DNA from: Butyrivibrio sp. XPD2002
GTDB taxonomy: Bacteria > Bacillota > Clostridia > Lachnospirales > Lachnospiraceae
Length of the DNA: 64,000 bases
Assembly (NCBI RefSeq): GCF_000423945.1
Contig: NZ_AUIY01000005.1
Location: forward strand, 168,515-232,514
Direction of reading: 5' to 3'
In this document: positions 38,622-48,984 of the stretch, one piece after another
How the letters are laid out: each line of letters starts with the position of its first letter
Numbering within the stretch: the first letter of the stretch is position 1
Position numbers and translations under genes: made by a program
The notes under the pieces: model-generated
Seen by the model: only the letters and a program-made list of their open reading frames with translations
Databases searched by the model: none
Told to the model about the DNA's origin: nothing

Positions 38622-39433
38622 TTACTACATCGCTCATTCAACTTAATCAGATAATTACATTTCTCCAAAGCTGTTCCTTTAGAAAAATTCAATTCTATTT
38701 CATTCCAAGATATTTCTTGCTCCTCTGCAAATTTATAAATCCAATTATCCTTTTCTTCATAATCTCTATTCTGACTACTCAAAAAATCAACATAATCATC
38801 TGCGCTTGCTAACATTTCTTCACTATAGTTATTTGGCATAGGCATTTCCCAAAATACATCCTTTTTTAGCAATCTCCCCGGACTACCTGCCCAAAGGGAG
38901 TTGTGCTCTATCCTCTTATTGGAAATAACACTCCTGCCTCCGATTATTGATCCAGAATCAATGTATGTACCCTTTAAAATGAGCGCATCCTGGCCAACCC
39001 ACACATGATCACCAATAAAAATGCTTTTTGCCCTATTTGTCCTATTATAATCATTTGTGCTATAAATCAGATGTCCATCTGCATTTCTAATTGTGATTCC
39101 ATATGAAAAAAGACAATCATTACCTATAAATAAATGTTTCTTTTCCCCTATTATTGCTTTCACTGTTTGCATAGCTCCACATCTATTGCCGATATGTATC
39201 ACAGAATCACTAAATATGCTTAAGTCTAAGGAATTAAATGTTGGCATATTAGAATGAAGGTATATTAGAGAATTGTCCCCATTAAAAGTTAGCTTAGAGT
39301 TCTTGAGGTTAACGCCCTTCTCGCAATAAAGGACATTATTGCTTCCACCCCATACAATTGCTGACTGATACACTCCAGGAAAGTATCCAACTATTTTATT
39401 TCCTTTTTCATCTATCTCAGTTATATTATTCAT
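38594..39433 (-). CDS. Left-handed beta-helix (hexapeptide) acyltransferase
   Basis: A 279-residue protein with repeated hexapeptide-like turns (SIFSDSVIHIGNRCGAMQ, LFIGNDCLFSYGITIRNADGH, IFIGDHVWVGQDALILKGTYIDSGSIIGGRSVIS) and the usual SLWAGSPGRLLKK cap. Such enzymes transfer acetyl or similar groups to a sugar. The final 75 residues form a helical tail. AGAGGG precedes the ATG. It is the last intact gene of the glycan cluster. Confidence 0.87.
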   Translation of the reverse strand: MNNITEIDEKGNKIVGYFPGVYQSAIVWGGSNNVLYCEKGVNLKNSKLTFNGDNSLIYLHSNMPTFNSLDLSIFSDSVIHIGNRCGAMQTVKAIIGEKKHLFIGNDCLFSYGITIRNADGHLIYSTNDYNRTNRAKSIFIGDHVWVGQDALILKGTYIDSGSIIGGRSVISNKRIEHNSLWAGSPGRLLKKDVFWEMPMPNNYSEEMLASADDYVDFLSSQNRDYEEKDNWIYKFAEEQEISWNEIELNFSKGTALEKCNYLIKLNERCSKNRFVHGIT

Positions 39434-39469
39434 ATTCCCTCTGCCATAGAAAATGTGTCTTAGTAAAAG

Positions 39470-40246
39470 TCATTCCAAGAACTTCACAAAATCAAAATGA
39501 CTAACTCTCTTCTCCTCAGGTGGCAATTTCATATAATCACCATACCAATGTTTCAAAACCTTATCTGCCTTATTAGGTCCATAAAACTCTGTATCTTCAA
39601 ACTTGTATTTCTCTAATGGAAACATATCATCCACATCAACACTAAATAAGGACGTATACACATTTGCATATACTTCTCTTTTCACAGAATCCTCTGTCTC
39701 ATTAGGATACATATTCTTGAACCAGCTATGCATTGCTTCAAATCTTGCTGCATACCTGTTGTAATCACTATCCGAAATTAGCCCTTTACTTCTCCGCCTT
39801 TCCATATACTGATGCCCTTGAAAAATAACTTCATCGGTCACATCTACAAGCCTGACCCTTTTGAACCTGTATAAATCGACTGACAGCCCTTTATGAGCAT
39901 ATGCATTATCCTGCGGATATTTACTGCATGCAGTCTCTGTCCTTAGATCCTTCACATGAGGCCATGCATGAAAATAAAGTGGTTCTGTCTCATCATATTC
40001 CAAGAACAAATCATCAGGTAGCTCTTCTTTCATGCTCCTAATTACATCATCATAATATTCATCAAATATGCAGAAATCAAAATCATCATCCCATGGAATA
40101 AATCCTTTATGACGTACAGCTCCTAAAAAGGAACCATATACCATAGAATATGGTATATGGTTCCTTTCCATTATTCTGGCAATTATTTTTGCCATATATA
40201 AAAGTCTTTCCTGAGATCTTTTAACATTATTATTTGAATTGACCAT
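39470..40246 (-). CDS. LicD-family phosphotransferase
   Basis: A 258-residue protein with the LicD signature MVYGSFLGAVRHKGFIPWDDDFDFCI. LicD enzymes transfer phosphocholine or a similar phospho-alcohol from a CDP carrier to a glycan. It is one of two in this cluster and follows the DUF6270 gene. Donor and acceptor are unknown; a phospho-substituent on the glycan is implied. Confidence 0.88.
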   Translation of the reverse strand: MVNSNNNVKRSQERLLYMAKIIARIMERNHIPYSMVYGSFLGAVRHKGFIPWDDDFDFCIFDEYYDDVIRSMKEELPDDLFLEYDETEPLYFHAWPHVKDLRTETACSKYPQDNAYAHKGLSVDLYRFKRVRLVDVTDEVIFQGHQYMERRRSKGLISDSDYNRYAARFEAMHSWFKNMYPNETEDSVKREVYANVYTSLFSVDVDDMFPLEKYKFEDTEFYGPNKADKVLKHWYGDYMKLPPEEKRVSHFDFVKFLE

Positions 40247-40270
40247 ATCGTACTCACTTCATATAAATCT

Positions 40271-41131
40271 TTAACCAAAATATATATCTAATAACTTATT
40301 TTCACATTCCGATTTCAGCTCAGCCATAGCATTCTTTTCCTCATTCCTACTAATTGATTGAGACGTAATGATATTCATTGAGGATAAGGCATAATCATAA
40401 TACTCCTTCACAAAATGAAGAAGATTTCTGCCCCATTTATGGTTGGGATCAATTGAAACATAATCAGGAAATTCTATAATATGCGTTCCTATTAAGTGCT
40501 TCTTAAAATAATCATACGCATAAGAAATACGTTCATTAAAAATATCTGCCGTTACATCTTCAGCAGCACAAAGCCTTTCATCATCTATAACATGATGCCC
40601 CCCTGCTTTTATCTCAACAAGAATAATTTTATCTGGCTCATATAAATCACATAGTCTATCACAATATTTCTGTAGTAGTGCTTCCCTACCATTCTTCTCA
40701 ATCAACATCGGATCTACTACATCATAAACACCCGGTATTATTCCCGCGTTTATATATCCGTCATACAAAGCCTTAAGATTATAGTTTTCAGAAAAATATC
40801 CGTTATTTTCCGGAAAAACAAAAAGCTTTCTTCTAAACTCCGCAGCATCAATAACCAAATAATCAGCCATATCCTCAGCTATATACTCGAATACTCTCTT
40901 TTCAAGTTCCAATCTCTGACATCGTGTTATAAAGGTTCGCTTCCCAGAAAACAAAGCTGCATCATTATCTGTCAGCTCTCTTAAAAGCGGAGAATTCATC
41001 ACAGCTGAAATAGGGCTAACATTTTGAACATACTTCTTAATCTTATAGTCACCATCATTCTCCTGAAGTCCAAAAATATCTCTTATGGCACAGCATCCTA
41101 TCAGGCTCAAACTTACATTTTTATCAAGCAT
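40271..41131 (-). CDS. DUF6270-like protein of a polysaccharide cluster
   Basis: A 286-residue protein that opens with SLIGCCAIRDIFGL, the start typical of DUF6270 proteins in capsule clusters, and continues with YLVIDAAEFRR, KIILVEIK and a C-terminal DPNHKWGRNLLHFVKEYY. The pattern recalls a distant SGNH-like fold, but no catalytic role is established. It begins 6 bases after the LicD gene at 41138-42148 ends. Confidence 0.72.
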   Translation of the reverse strand: MLDKNVSLSLIGCCAIRDIFGLQENDGDYKIKKYVQNVSPISAVMNSPLLRELTDNDAALFSGKRTFITRCQRLELEKRVFEYIAEDMADYLVIDAAEFRRKLFVFPENNGYFSENYNLKALYDGYINAGIIPGVYDVVDPMLIEKNGREALLQKYCDRLCDLYEPDKIILVEIKAGGHHVIDDERLCAAEDVTADIFNERISYAYDYFKKHLIGTHIIEFPDYVSIDPNHKWGRNLLHFVKEYYDYALSSMNIITSQSISRNEEKNAMAELKSECENKLLDIYFG

Positions 41132-41137
41132 ATGAAG

Positions 41138-42148
41138 TTAGCCTTCCCATCTCTGTATAGTTGATTGTCCCTGTGGTATATCCTCCTTATAAACAACCTT
41201 ATTTCCAACCTTCTCATCATAGTATGTATTTATATAAACATAGTAATCTTTTATCCCCATGCTCTCTAATTGTCGTCCTATTTCCTGATGCCACAAACTA
41301 ACAATAATTAGCCTGCTATCGTCATCAAGCATATTAGGAATATCTGCAGGATTCTTAACATCAATCCCATAATATTTCTTTCCCCATTTCCCAGGATCAT
41401 TATCAAATGTACATACAACCTGATCACCAAGCCCAAATCTCTCCAGCCAAACTCTGAGACTATCTGCTGCGCCAAAAAGAAGAAGCTTCTTTCCTTCTAT
41501 CCCCTCAAGCATCCCTGTATATCTTTTCTTGTAAACTTCGTATCCAGTCTCAGTATCAAAAAACCAAAACGTAGGATGACAGTATTCAGCTCCCTGAGGC
41601 CAATCCCAATTCTCATATACTTCAGTAAGAATCTTCCTATGTTTTGCTGGTCTTCTTAATGTCAAACCTTCAAACATAATCTGTCCTGCAGGCTCGAACC
41701 ATTCCTTTAAATAAACTGCATTTCTCTTAATTGAACCAAGACACGGAGTATGATAGCAACCACTCCCAAACATCTCAGAAAGTGGAATTATATCAATGGG
41801 AATCCCTTGATGCCCCCCTTTTCTAAGTTCATACCAAAGGCCTAAATTATATGCCGTTGTACCATTTTTTCTAAGCTTTGCAAAATGAGCATATCCTTCA
41901 TCCAGTGGAGTCTGCAGAAAATATCTCTCACCAAACCACTCCTTATGCCGACATAGCTCAAAATAATCAGCCTCGGGCATTGCAACGTCCACATCATCAT
42001 CCCAAGGCAGGTATCCTTCATATCGAACAGCTCCCAATAATGTGCCAAAAAAGGCATACCACTTTAATCCATGCTCATCACAAACTCTTGAAAACTCTCT
42101 TAATAATTCAAGCTGAACTTCTCTTAATTTTGCAACATTATCAATCAT
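41138..42148 (-). CDS. LicD-family phosphotransferase with C-terminal Rossmann-like domain
   Basis: A 336-residue protein. The LicD domain (residues 1 to about 200) has WYAFFGTLLGAVRYEGYLPWDDDVDVAM. The last 110 residues are a Rossmann-like domain beginning KKLLLFGAADSLRVWLERFG and continuing CTFDNDPGKWGKKYYGI, the same type found at the ends of seven other proteins in this cluster. GAGGGAG precedes the ATG. It probably adds a phospho-alcohol to a sugar. Confidence 0.87.
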   Translation of the reverse strand: MIDNVAKLREVQLELLREFSRVCDEHGLKWYAFFGTLLGAVRYEGYLPWDDDVDVAMPEADYFELCRHKEWFGERYFLQTPLDEGYAHFAKLRKNGTTAYNLGLWYELRKGGHQGIPIDIIPLSEMFGSGCYHTPCLGSIKRNAVYLKEWFEPAGQIMFEGLTLRRPAKHRKILTEVYENWDWPQGAEYCHPTFWFFDTETGYEVYKKRYTGMLEGIEGKKLLLFGAADSLRVWLERFGLGDQVVCTFDNDPGKWGKKYYGIDVKNPADIPNMLDDDSRLIIVSLWHQEIGRQLESMGIKDYYVYINTYYDEKVGNKVVYKEDIPQGQSTIQRWEG

Positions 42149-42169
42149 ATGTCTCCCTCACACTTATTT

Positions 42170-42823
42170 TCAAGCTAATCTCTTATATGCTAGACGTCCT
42201 TTTGATACATCAGATATTCTCTCCCATTTTTCATCATCTTCCATGAATAATTCTGTCACCATGGAAATATGGCATGCTTCAATCTGTTCATCACTATATC
42301 TCATGCTTGTATTAGAATTAACCGAAGGACTCATTGTTGGTGACGTTGCTAACGTCCAATCAACATCATCAAATAGCAGAATCCCTCCAACTTTAATCAT
42401 CCTTTTAAGAAGTACCGTTGTTATGGCATCATGGATAAATGTATGTGCCCCATCTAAATATACAAAATCAAAAAAATCTTTGTTCTCTTTCTCATCTAGA
42501 ATCATCTTTGCCAGATTCCAGCTATATGAATCATAAGTCCTTTTGGTATTTGCCATAGGATGCAAATTGCATACGCAGTAATCCAGCTTCTGTAAATCCT
42601 CATATAAAGCATTTACTTCTTCTTCAAAAGAAAAAAAATAATAACTATCATCTTCTCCCAATAGTTTTACCATTTCAATGGCAGTAGCCCCAATACCTAC
42701 TCCAATCTCACATACTGCTATATTTCCATTTGCAGATGTTCTGTATTTTTCAAGAATTTTCACCGCATCTTCACAGGGCTTTGAAATTCCCAGATAATCC
42801 GCTGTTCCTATCTTCTCTATCAT
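42170..42823 (-). CDS. SAM-dependent methyltransferase (methyltransferase 24 type)
   Basis: A 217-residue enzyme with motif I VCEIGVGIGATAIEM and the motif FDFVYLDGAHTFIHDAITT...LLKRMIKVGGILLFDDVDW, typical of small-molecule or sugar O-methyltransferases. AGGAGA lies upstream. It sits between the large cytidylyltransferase fusion and LicD genes. A sugar or phosphoramidate methylation role is possible but not shown. Confidence 0.85.
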   Translation of the reverse strand: MIEKIGTADYLGISKPCEDAVKILEKYRTSANGNIAVCEIGVGIGATAIEMVKLLGEDDSYYFFSFEEEVNALYEDLQKLDYCVCNLHPMANTKRTYDSYSWNLAKMILDEKENKDFFDFVYLDGAHTFIHDAITTVLLKRMIKVGGILLFDDVDWTLATSPTMSPSVNSNTSMRYSDEQIEACHISMVTELFMEDDEKWERISDVSKGRLAYKRLA

Positions 42824-42847
42824 TTACCTAATCTCCTAAAGCATTAA

Positions 42848-45800
42848 CTAAATCAATCTTTTGCTTATCATTTCCTTAAGCTTACTTGATGAAGTCGATT
42901 CAGTATATGGGAAGAAAACCATAGTTGATCCATTTTTCTCCAGATACTCTTTTGCCCTTAACCATCCAGGATTATGCTCATAATCGCTTCCCGAAAATTG
43001 AACATCAAAATGATACCTCTGAAATGCATCCCATGTTGATGGTGCTTCAGGTGGAATCCTGACAGCTTCATCAACATATCTGCAGGCGCGAACGAGTTCT
43101 ATTCGTTCTTCAAATGACATTATCGGTTCCGTTTTCTTTGTATTTCTCACCCACTCATCTGAGCAAACTCCAACAATTAAATGATTACAATGTTCTTTAG
43201 CTCTTCGTATTACATTTAGGTGACCTACATGAAACATATCAAAAACACCAGCCAAATAACCTATTCCATACTTTTTACCATCAGAAAAACCTTTATCATT
43301 TGAAATAACCTTATTGACGTTTTTCATCTCTTCAGGGATAAAATATGTTCTGGAAGGATTAAATATTCCAATATTCCTTATTCCCCTCCTGCATAACTGT
43401 CTATATGGTGCCTCAAAATCTTTGATGCAAATAATTACTTTGATATTATCTATCTGCTTATCTGGCATTTCTTCAGGATTTATTATTGTTATTTCCTGAA
43501 GCTTTTGTCCCCATTTCTCATTATTATTATCTACTATTCCTTCAACTCTTATAACATTACCATACCGCTCTATAAAACGCTGCGCATATTTTCCTGAGCC
43601 AAACAGAAATATCTTTTTACCAATGATGTCATCAAAGAGCTCATCAAAAACTTTTTTTTGTTCTCTGCATCCAAACTGATTTCTAAATGCATTCTCAACA
43701 ACTACATTTACATCAGCACGAGTTTTTAAATGGTAATCTCGGAGTTCTGCTTCATTCCGTATTACAGCAAGATCTCTTGCGGCACGCCTCATCAGCCTGC
43801 TTCTGTCCTGCAAAATGCCATATCTCTCATACAGCTTTTCCTGAGGAAATGCATCCATCAGTCTCTTATCAGCAGAATAGATACTTTCAATCATCCTAGA
43901 AACTATTACATCAGCCGGATAGTCCGAGAAGCAAAACTCCTGATCAAATATTTCAAAACCTTCCTCATCATAGAAACTGTTGATAGGAATTAGGTCAAAA
44001 TAGCCATTCTTCAAAACCTTTCCTATACCTTCAACAATTTCTGAATCAGATGATTTATAAATCAATTCTCTAAAAGCATCTGTCATTTCTAGGAATTTAC
44101 TTATATCACCAGCAAGTAAAACATCTCTTAAAGCAGCTGCTCCGGTTTTTGCCTTCCTAAAAGGCATAGATAACACACCATTGTTTATTTGCATCGGAAC
44201 AATTCTTATTCCTCGTTCTCTTAGCTGTTCCTCATAAAGCTTAATGGCGTCAATTCTATATTCTCCTTCAATGAAAGCCGCTCTTTTCTCTACATGCTCA
44301 TCTTCAAAGAGTGTAGTGACCATAGCATTTTCTCTACTTCTCTCCATAGAAGTTGTAATTTGTAGAGCATTTGATAAGCATTCAGCCCTTAATGAACAAA
44401 TATAGAGATATGCATTTGCATGTTGATGAAAAATATCATTCTTCAAATATCTGTCATATAGTCTACGCTCCGATGCAAAAACGCTATCCGGATGGTAATA
44501 ACTTGGCATAATTCTATTAGATAAATCCTCTGCCGGAATATAACCATCTCTATATAAATGTATTGCTTCATTTTTTCTGGGGAATACCGAAAATCTTTGA
44601 AAATAGATTTTTTGCATTTTAAGACACTCTTCGATATCTGCAGGATCAACATTGTAAACAGAATCTTCAGGCACCCAATCCCCACACATCATACTAATTC
44701 CAAGAGGATTATTGGCATATATAAAGAGAACTCCTTCAGGATTAAGTCTCCCCTTTAAATACTTTAATATCCTTTCTGACTCCTCTTGCTTTTTCTCGTC
44801 ATAAGAGAGCAGCATATAATCATATTGTTTTTCATCAATATCATTATATTTGCAATCACAAATGTGCTCCCATGTATCTGTTTCCACTTCAAGCTTTCGT
44901 GTTTTTAGTAAATCAAATAAAGAGTCTCCACTTGCACCTAAATAAAGAACATTTGCCTTCTCCTTAAACTTGTACCAGGCTAGAATTCCTTGTGATAACT
45001 GTCTCTCTAATTGTCTTGATAATTCATTACCATTGCCTTCATGAGTTCTTCGTGCATATTCCCATAAATAGCTATTCAGCCTATCATATTCACTCTCTGA
45101 GTATCTACACCTATCGATATATCCTCTTTGTTCTGCAAAAAACAGCTCTTTCTCCATCTGATTTTTGAATTCATCCTTATAACATTCAGCAAGTCTTTTT
45201 AAATTCCACTCATACTTCTTAAACTTCATAACGGTTTCAGTCTGATAGATGCTTAAGTCAGCTTTATTCTCTTCCAGAACATTTTCTATCTTTTTAAACT
45301 CATCACATAAACAAAATACCTTTCCTTTTGAATTTACCGATGAGCACTCATTATCTCTTCTATAATTTATTAAACTGTCTTTTATAAGGAATATCTTTTT
45401 AGCGTGGAACCACACCTGAAACAAAAATGAAGTGTCTTGATAAGACGCACCCGGTGTCTCATTAAACCTGATATTATTTGAAATAAGAAAATCTCTTCTG
45501 TATAGGCCTGACCAAATAGCTGTATATTCATATAGAAACTCAGGATAAGCCTTAGGATTGATTACTTTATCATACAAATCATCTCTATATAGTGATTCCT
45601 CTCTTACTGTATTATTTATTAACGTTCGAAAATTGCCTTTAACAAAATCCGCACCCGTTTCTTCTATGGCATCATATAATTTCTTATACGCATCAGAATC
45701 GGCAAAATCATCACTTTCCAAAAAGCCGATATATTTTCCCCGTGCCATATTCAGCCCACGATTCATTGTTTTTCCATATCCCTCGTTTACTTTATCCATA

Positions 45801-45994
45801 ACAACAAATCTGTCATCTGCTTCATATTCACGAAGAATGTTATTTGAGTTGTCGGTAGAACCATCATTGATACAAATGAATTCAATACTTGTAAAAAAAG
45901 ACTGATTTTTTAAACTAGTTAGACACTCATATAAATATCCTTCCACATTATATATTGGTACAATAATTGAAATATCTATTTTGATTGAATTCAT
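42848..45994 (-). CDS. Glycosyltransferase - Rossmann - cytidylyltransferase fusion
   Basis: A 1048-residue multidomain protein. Residues 1-230: GT-A domain (SIIVPIYNVEGYLYECL, INDGSTDNS, FLESDDFAD). About 345-435: degenerate Rossmann/methyltransferase-like domain (NVLYLGASGDSL). About 500-780: unrecognised helical part. 793-880: Rossmann-like KKIFLFGSGKYAQRFIERYG. 907-1048: TagD-type cytidylyltransferase with GYLAGVFDMFHVGH (HVGH at 922-925) and a TESTSSSKL end motif. The fused activity should make a CDP-alcohol near the transferase. Whether it is glycerol, ribitol or another alcohol is unknown. Confidence 0.85.
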   Translation of the reverse strand: MNSIKIDISIIVPIYNVEGYLYECLTSLKNQSFFTSIEFICINDGSTDNSNNILREYEADDRFVVMDKVNEGYGKTMNRGLNMARGKYIGFLESDDFADSDAYKKLYDAIEETGADFVKGNFRTLINNTVREESLYRDDLYDKVINPKAYPEFLYEYTAIWSGLYRRDFLISNNIRFNETPGASYQDTSFLFQVWFHAKKIFLIKDSLINYRRDNECSSVNSKGKVFCLCDEFKKIENVLEENKADLSIYQTETVMKFKKYEWNLKRLAECYKDEFKNQMEKELFFAEQRGYIDRCRYSESEYDRLNSYLWEYARRTHEGNGNELSRQLERQLSQGILAWYKFKEKANVLYLGASGDSLFDLLKTRKLEVETDTWEHICDCKYNDIDEKQYDYMLLSYDEKKQEESERILKYLKGRLNPEGVLFIYANNPLGISMMCGDWVPEDSVYNVDPADIEECLKMQKIYFQRFSVFPRKNEAIHLYRDGYIPAEDLSNRIMPSYYHPDSVFASERRLYDRYLKNDIFHQHANAYLYICSLRAECLSNALQITTSMERSRENAMVTTLFEDEHVEKRAAFIEGEYRIDAIKLYEEQLRERGIRIVPMQINNGVLSMPFRKAKTGAAALRDVLLAGDISKFLEMTDAFRELIYKSSDSEIVEGIGKVLKNGYFDLIPINSFYDEEGFEIFDQEFCFSDYPADVIVSRMIESIYSADKRLMDAFPQEKLYERYGILQDRSRLMRRAARDLAVIRNEAELRDYHLKTRADVNVVVENAFRNQFGCREQKKVFDELFDDIIGKKIFLFGSGKYAQRFIERYGNVIRVEGIVDNNNEKWGQKLQEITIINPEEMPDKQIDNIKVIICIKDFEAPYRQLCRRGIRNIGIFNPSRTYFIPEEMKNVNKVISNDKGFSDGKKYGIGYLAGVFDMFHVGHLNVIRRAKEHCNHLIVGVCSDEWVRNTKKTEPIMSFEERIELVRACRYVDEAVRIPPEAPSTWDAFQRYHFDVQFSGSDYEHNPGWLRAKEYLEKNGSTMVFFPYTESTSSSKLKEMISKRLI

Positions 45995-46043
45995 GATTTA
46001 TCACTCTTATTTAATGATCTTTTTCCGATGCTCTGCAAATTAA

Positions 46044-47540
46044 TCATTTAGCAACTAGCTCCTCAAATATAAGGCTATAGTAATATGGTAAATTCAAGCA
46101 TTCCTTTTTTTCGTCTTCATTTAGCTCTGAATATTTCTCCCTCGCCATGTTTAAGTAGTGACGACCCAATTTAGATACAGTCACTTGATTTTTTTCATTT
46201 ATTGATAAACTCCTTACCAACTCCAATAATTTAATAAAACACATAAAATAACCAATAACATTTTCATGTGAAACCGATTTAGTGACCGTAGATGCTTTCC
46301 TTATTCTCCTTCTAAACAGAGGAACCGGAAGATACCCTGCTCTTCCAGCTTCTAAAATTACTCGGGCAGAGAAAATATTATCTTCATGTATTATTCCTTC
46401 TACAAAATCTATACTTTGAGAAATTAAGAATCTTCGTCTAATCAATTGCAAACACGGCGAAGCCAAAAATTCTCCATTATTAATAAAAAGCGTAAGTAAA
46501 TCCTCTCCTAGATACACCTCATCATAATGATTATTTCTTTTATAAAGTGAAAAATAAAACTCATTTTCCAGCGGGATATAACTATCATCATAAAACGTCT
46601 CTCCATCAAAATATAATACATCAAGCCCCCGTTGCATTGAATACTTGTAAAGAGTTGACAATGCTGTAATATCAATCAAATCATCACCATCCATAAAATA
46701 AATGTACTCTCCTTTTGCTTTACTTATTCCAATATTTCTAGCAGCTGATTGTCCTCTATTGTCCTGATGATATATCGAGATTCTTCCATCTTCTTCAGCA
46801 TACTTTTTTAAAATGGATAATGAATTATCTGTAGAACCATCGTCAACACATATTATTTCAATTTCAAATAACGTTTGTTGTATTACAGAACAAAGCGCTG
46901 ATTCTATATATTTTTCACAATTATATACTGGTATAACTACAGATATGCATGGCAATAAAACTGTTGATGCAGTATATATGCACTGGATATTATTTTGTCT
47001 AACTTGTATATTAACCCCTTTTTCAATCTTTTCATAAATATATCCAATCATATCTGAATTCTGTAAAGAAAGCGTAATAACCGGATCAAGTCTGCCTAAC
47101 TTTTTATTTATCTCATGCAACCCATTTTTTATTTCATTCTCCACCCTCTCTATATCACGTATATTTGCCGAAAGTGTATTATCGATAACCAATTCTTCCC
47201 TGATTCTCCGGTAGATATCATTATTAAAAATATATATATTATTACTGCTTATTCCTTCCGTCTTCAAGTAGCTAACAATTTCCTGCTGCTTATTTTTACT
47301 TACTGCTATCAAAATATACAAATCTTTTTTTTTATCCAACTGATCAAAAGAATTGATTAAATAATTATCAAAAAAAAGCGGATTATCGGCTAGCTCAGAA
47401 ACAATAATCCCCTCAATATTCATTTGCAAATGATGTTGTTTTAAATATGTATAAACATTATGAGCTACCACACCTGCACCATACATATATATATGATGGT
47501 GTCCAACAAAAATTCTTTTGACTTCATCTAATAATGTCAT
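46044..47540 (-). CDS. Family 2 glycosyltransferase with N-terminal Rossmann-like domain
   Basis: A 498-residue protein. Residues 15-110 are the Rossmann-like domain (HIYMYGAGVVAHNVYTYLK). A GT-A domain (about residues 200-420) follows with ISVVIPVYNCEKYIES, VDDGSTDNS and FMDGDDLID. The remaining 80 residues are helical. Very AT-rich codon use, like its neighbours. It follows the glycosyltransferase at 47581. Confidence 0.85.
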   Translation of the reverse strand: MTLLDEVKRIFVGHHHIYMYGAGVVAHNVYTYLKQHHLQMNIEGIIVSELADNPLFFDNYLINSFDQLDKKKDLYILIAVSKNKQQEIVSYLKTEGISSNNIYIFNNDIYRRIREELVIDNTLSANIRDIERVENEIKNGLHEINKKLGRLDPVITLSLQNSDMIGYIYEKIEKGVNIQVRQNNIQCIYTASTVLLPCISVVIPVYNCEKYIESALCSVIQQTLFEIEIICVDDGSTDNSLSILKKYAEEDGRISIYHQDNRGQSAARNIGISKAKGEYIYFMDGDDLIDITALSTLYKYSMQRGLDVLYFDGETFYDDSYIPLENEFYFSLYKRNNHYDEVYLGEDLLTLFINNGEFLASPCLQLIRRRFLISQSIDFVEGIIHEDNIFSARVILEAGRAGYLPVPLFRRRIRKASTVTKSVSHENVIGYFMCFIKLLELVRSLSINEKNQVTVSKLGRHYLNMAREKYSELNEDEKKECLNLPYYYSLIFEELVAK

Positions 47541-47580
47541 CTGTAATATCTCACTTTCTGAAATTCCATTATTGGATAAT

Positions 47581-48984
47581 TCATTTTTTCATATCGTTGA
47601 CCAAACTTTCAAGAATTGTTTCTAGCGAAATAATATTAACTTCACTACTAAACAAGTTCTTTATCTCATCAAAATCCGATATCGCTGTCACAATAACAAC
47701 ATCAGCTTCATCCAGCATGCTCAGGTAATTATTCAAGACATTATAGCCATTAACTGTTGATTCATGCAATTTTTTATCTATAATACCGATAATATCATAC
47801 TTTTCATTCTCAAGCTTAGATATTAGCAGTTTTCCAAGAATACCATAACCATATATAACTAATCTATGATAATTATTTTGATCAAGAAATGAATTTAAAA
47901 ATTTTTCATTTTGAAGTAGTAAAACCCAATTAAACAGTACATTTCGTATTCTTCTATTCCTCTCAAATCTGTCACAAAGAATATTATAATCCTCTCTAAG
48001 TTTTGAGTAGTCTTCCCAAAGCTTTAAATTATCTTTCCATAAACCAATATTTTTTTCCTCTTTTTTAAATAACTCATTTCTTAAATACACGATAGTTTCT
48101 TCTCTTTCATCTTCATCGATTACCACAATAAAATCCATAATATCTTGCTTATCTGCTTTAACACGTTGATTAACAAACTGGTTTATTATACACTCATACC
48201 AACAATTTCTTTTTTTGTATTCTTGTTTGTATGTAGTATAAAAATATATTAAGGATTTCCAATATTCTTTATCATTTTTGCCTAATGAATCACTTTGTAA
48301 AAAATTTTTAACTAAATAATCATTTGAAAATATGATTTTATATTTTGATTTCAACAATACACGGAAAAAAAAATCCCAATCTTGAAACCTCTTTAATGCT
48401 ACATTAAACCCTCCTAATCCTTCTATTGCCTGCTTTTTAATAACAATAGTATTAGTATCAATTACATTCCCATATAGCATCTCTTTTAAAAACTGTTCAT
48501 TATCAGAATACCCAACCATTCTTTCACATATTTCTTTTGATGGAAAACATTCTTCATTACCTGCATCTACCAAAGCTGTTGCACCAAATACTCCGCCCAC
48601 GTCCTCTGGCAATTCTAGCAATGTAGTCATTCTACTTGATAGATATTCTTCCCTCCATACATTGTCCGAATCAAGAAATGCAATATAATTATAATAAGCA
48701 TTTGCCATTCCTACATTTCTGGCATAGCAAGCACCACTATTCTTTTTATTCTTTATATATCGAATCCTTTTATCACGAATTTTCATGATTAATTCTTCCG
48801 TGCCATCATTTGATCCGTCGTCTACAACTATAAGTTCAAAATACTTATAGCTTTGACTCAATACTGAGTTAATAGCCCTACCAATTGTATTGGCTCTATT
48901 GTACGTAGGCATAATGATTGATACAGCATTTAGATTATTATTATAAATCTTATTTTCTCTTCTAGAATACGTCATAGTATGCAA
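47581..48984 (-). CDS. Family 2 glycosyltransferase with C-terminal Rossmann-like domain
   Basis: A 467-residue protein. The GT-A domain (about residues 20-230) shows VSIIMPTYNRANTI, VDDGSNDGTEEL and FLDSDNVW. A coiled region follows (KLWEDYSKLREDYN), then a C-terminal Rossmann-like domain (LVIYGYGILGKLLISKLE). The start is TTG at 48984 or ATG at 48975; AAGGA lies 5 bases before the TTG. Either way it overlaps the end of the 1041-residue upstream gene. Confidence 0.83.
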   Translation of the reverse strand: MHTMTYSRRENKIYNNNLNAVSIIMPTYNRANTIGRAINSVLSQSYKYFELIVVDDGSNDGTEELIMKIRDKRIRYIKNKKNSGACYARNVGMANAYYNYIAFLDSDNVWREEYLSSRMTTLLELPEDVGGVFGATALVDAGNEECFPSKEICERMVGYSDNEQFLKEMLYGNVIDTNTIVIKKQAIEGLGGFNVALKRFQDWDFFFRVLLKSKYKIIFSNDYLVKNFLQSDSLGKNDKEYWKSLIYFYTTYKQEYKKRNCWYECIINQFVNQRVKADKQDIMDFIVVIDEDEREETIVYLRNELFKKEEKNIGLWKDNLKLWEDYSKLREDYNILCDRFERNRRIRNVLFNWVLLLQNEKFLNSFLDQNNYHRLVIYGYGILGKLLISKLENEKYDIIGIIDKKLHESTVNGYNVLNNYLSMLDEADVVIVTAISDFDEIKNLFSSEVNIISLETILESLVNDMKK

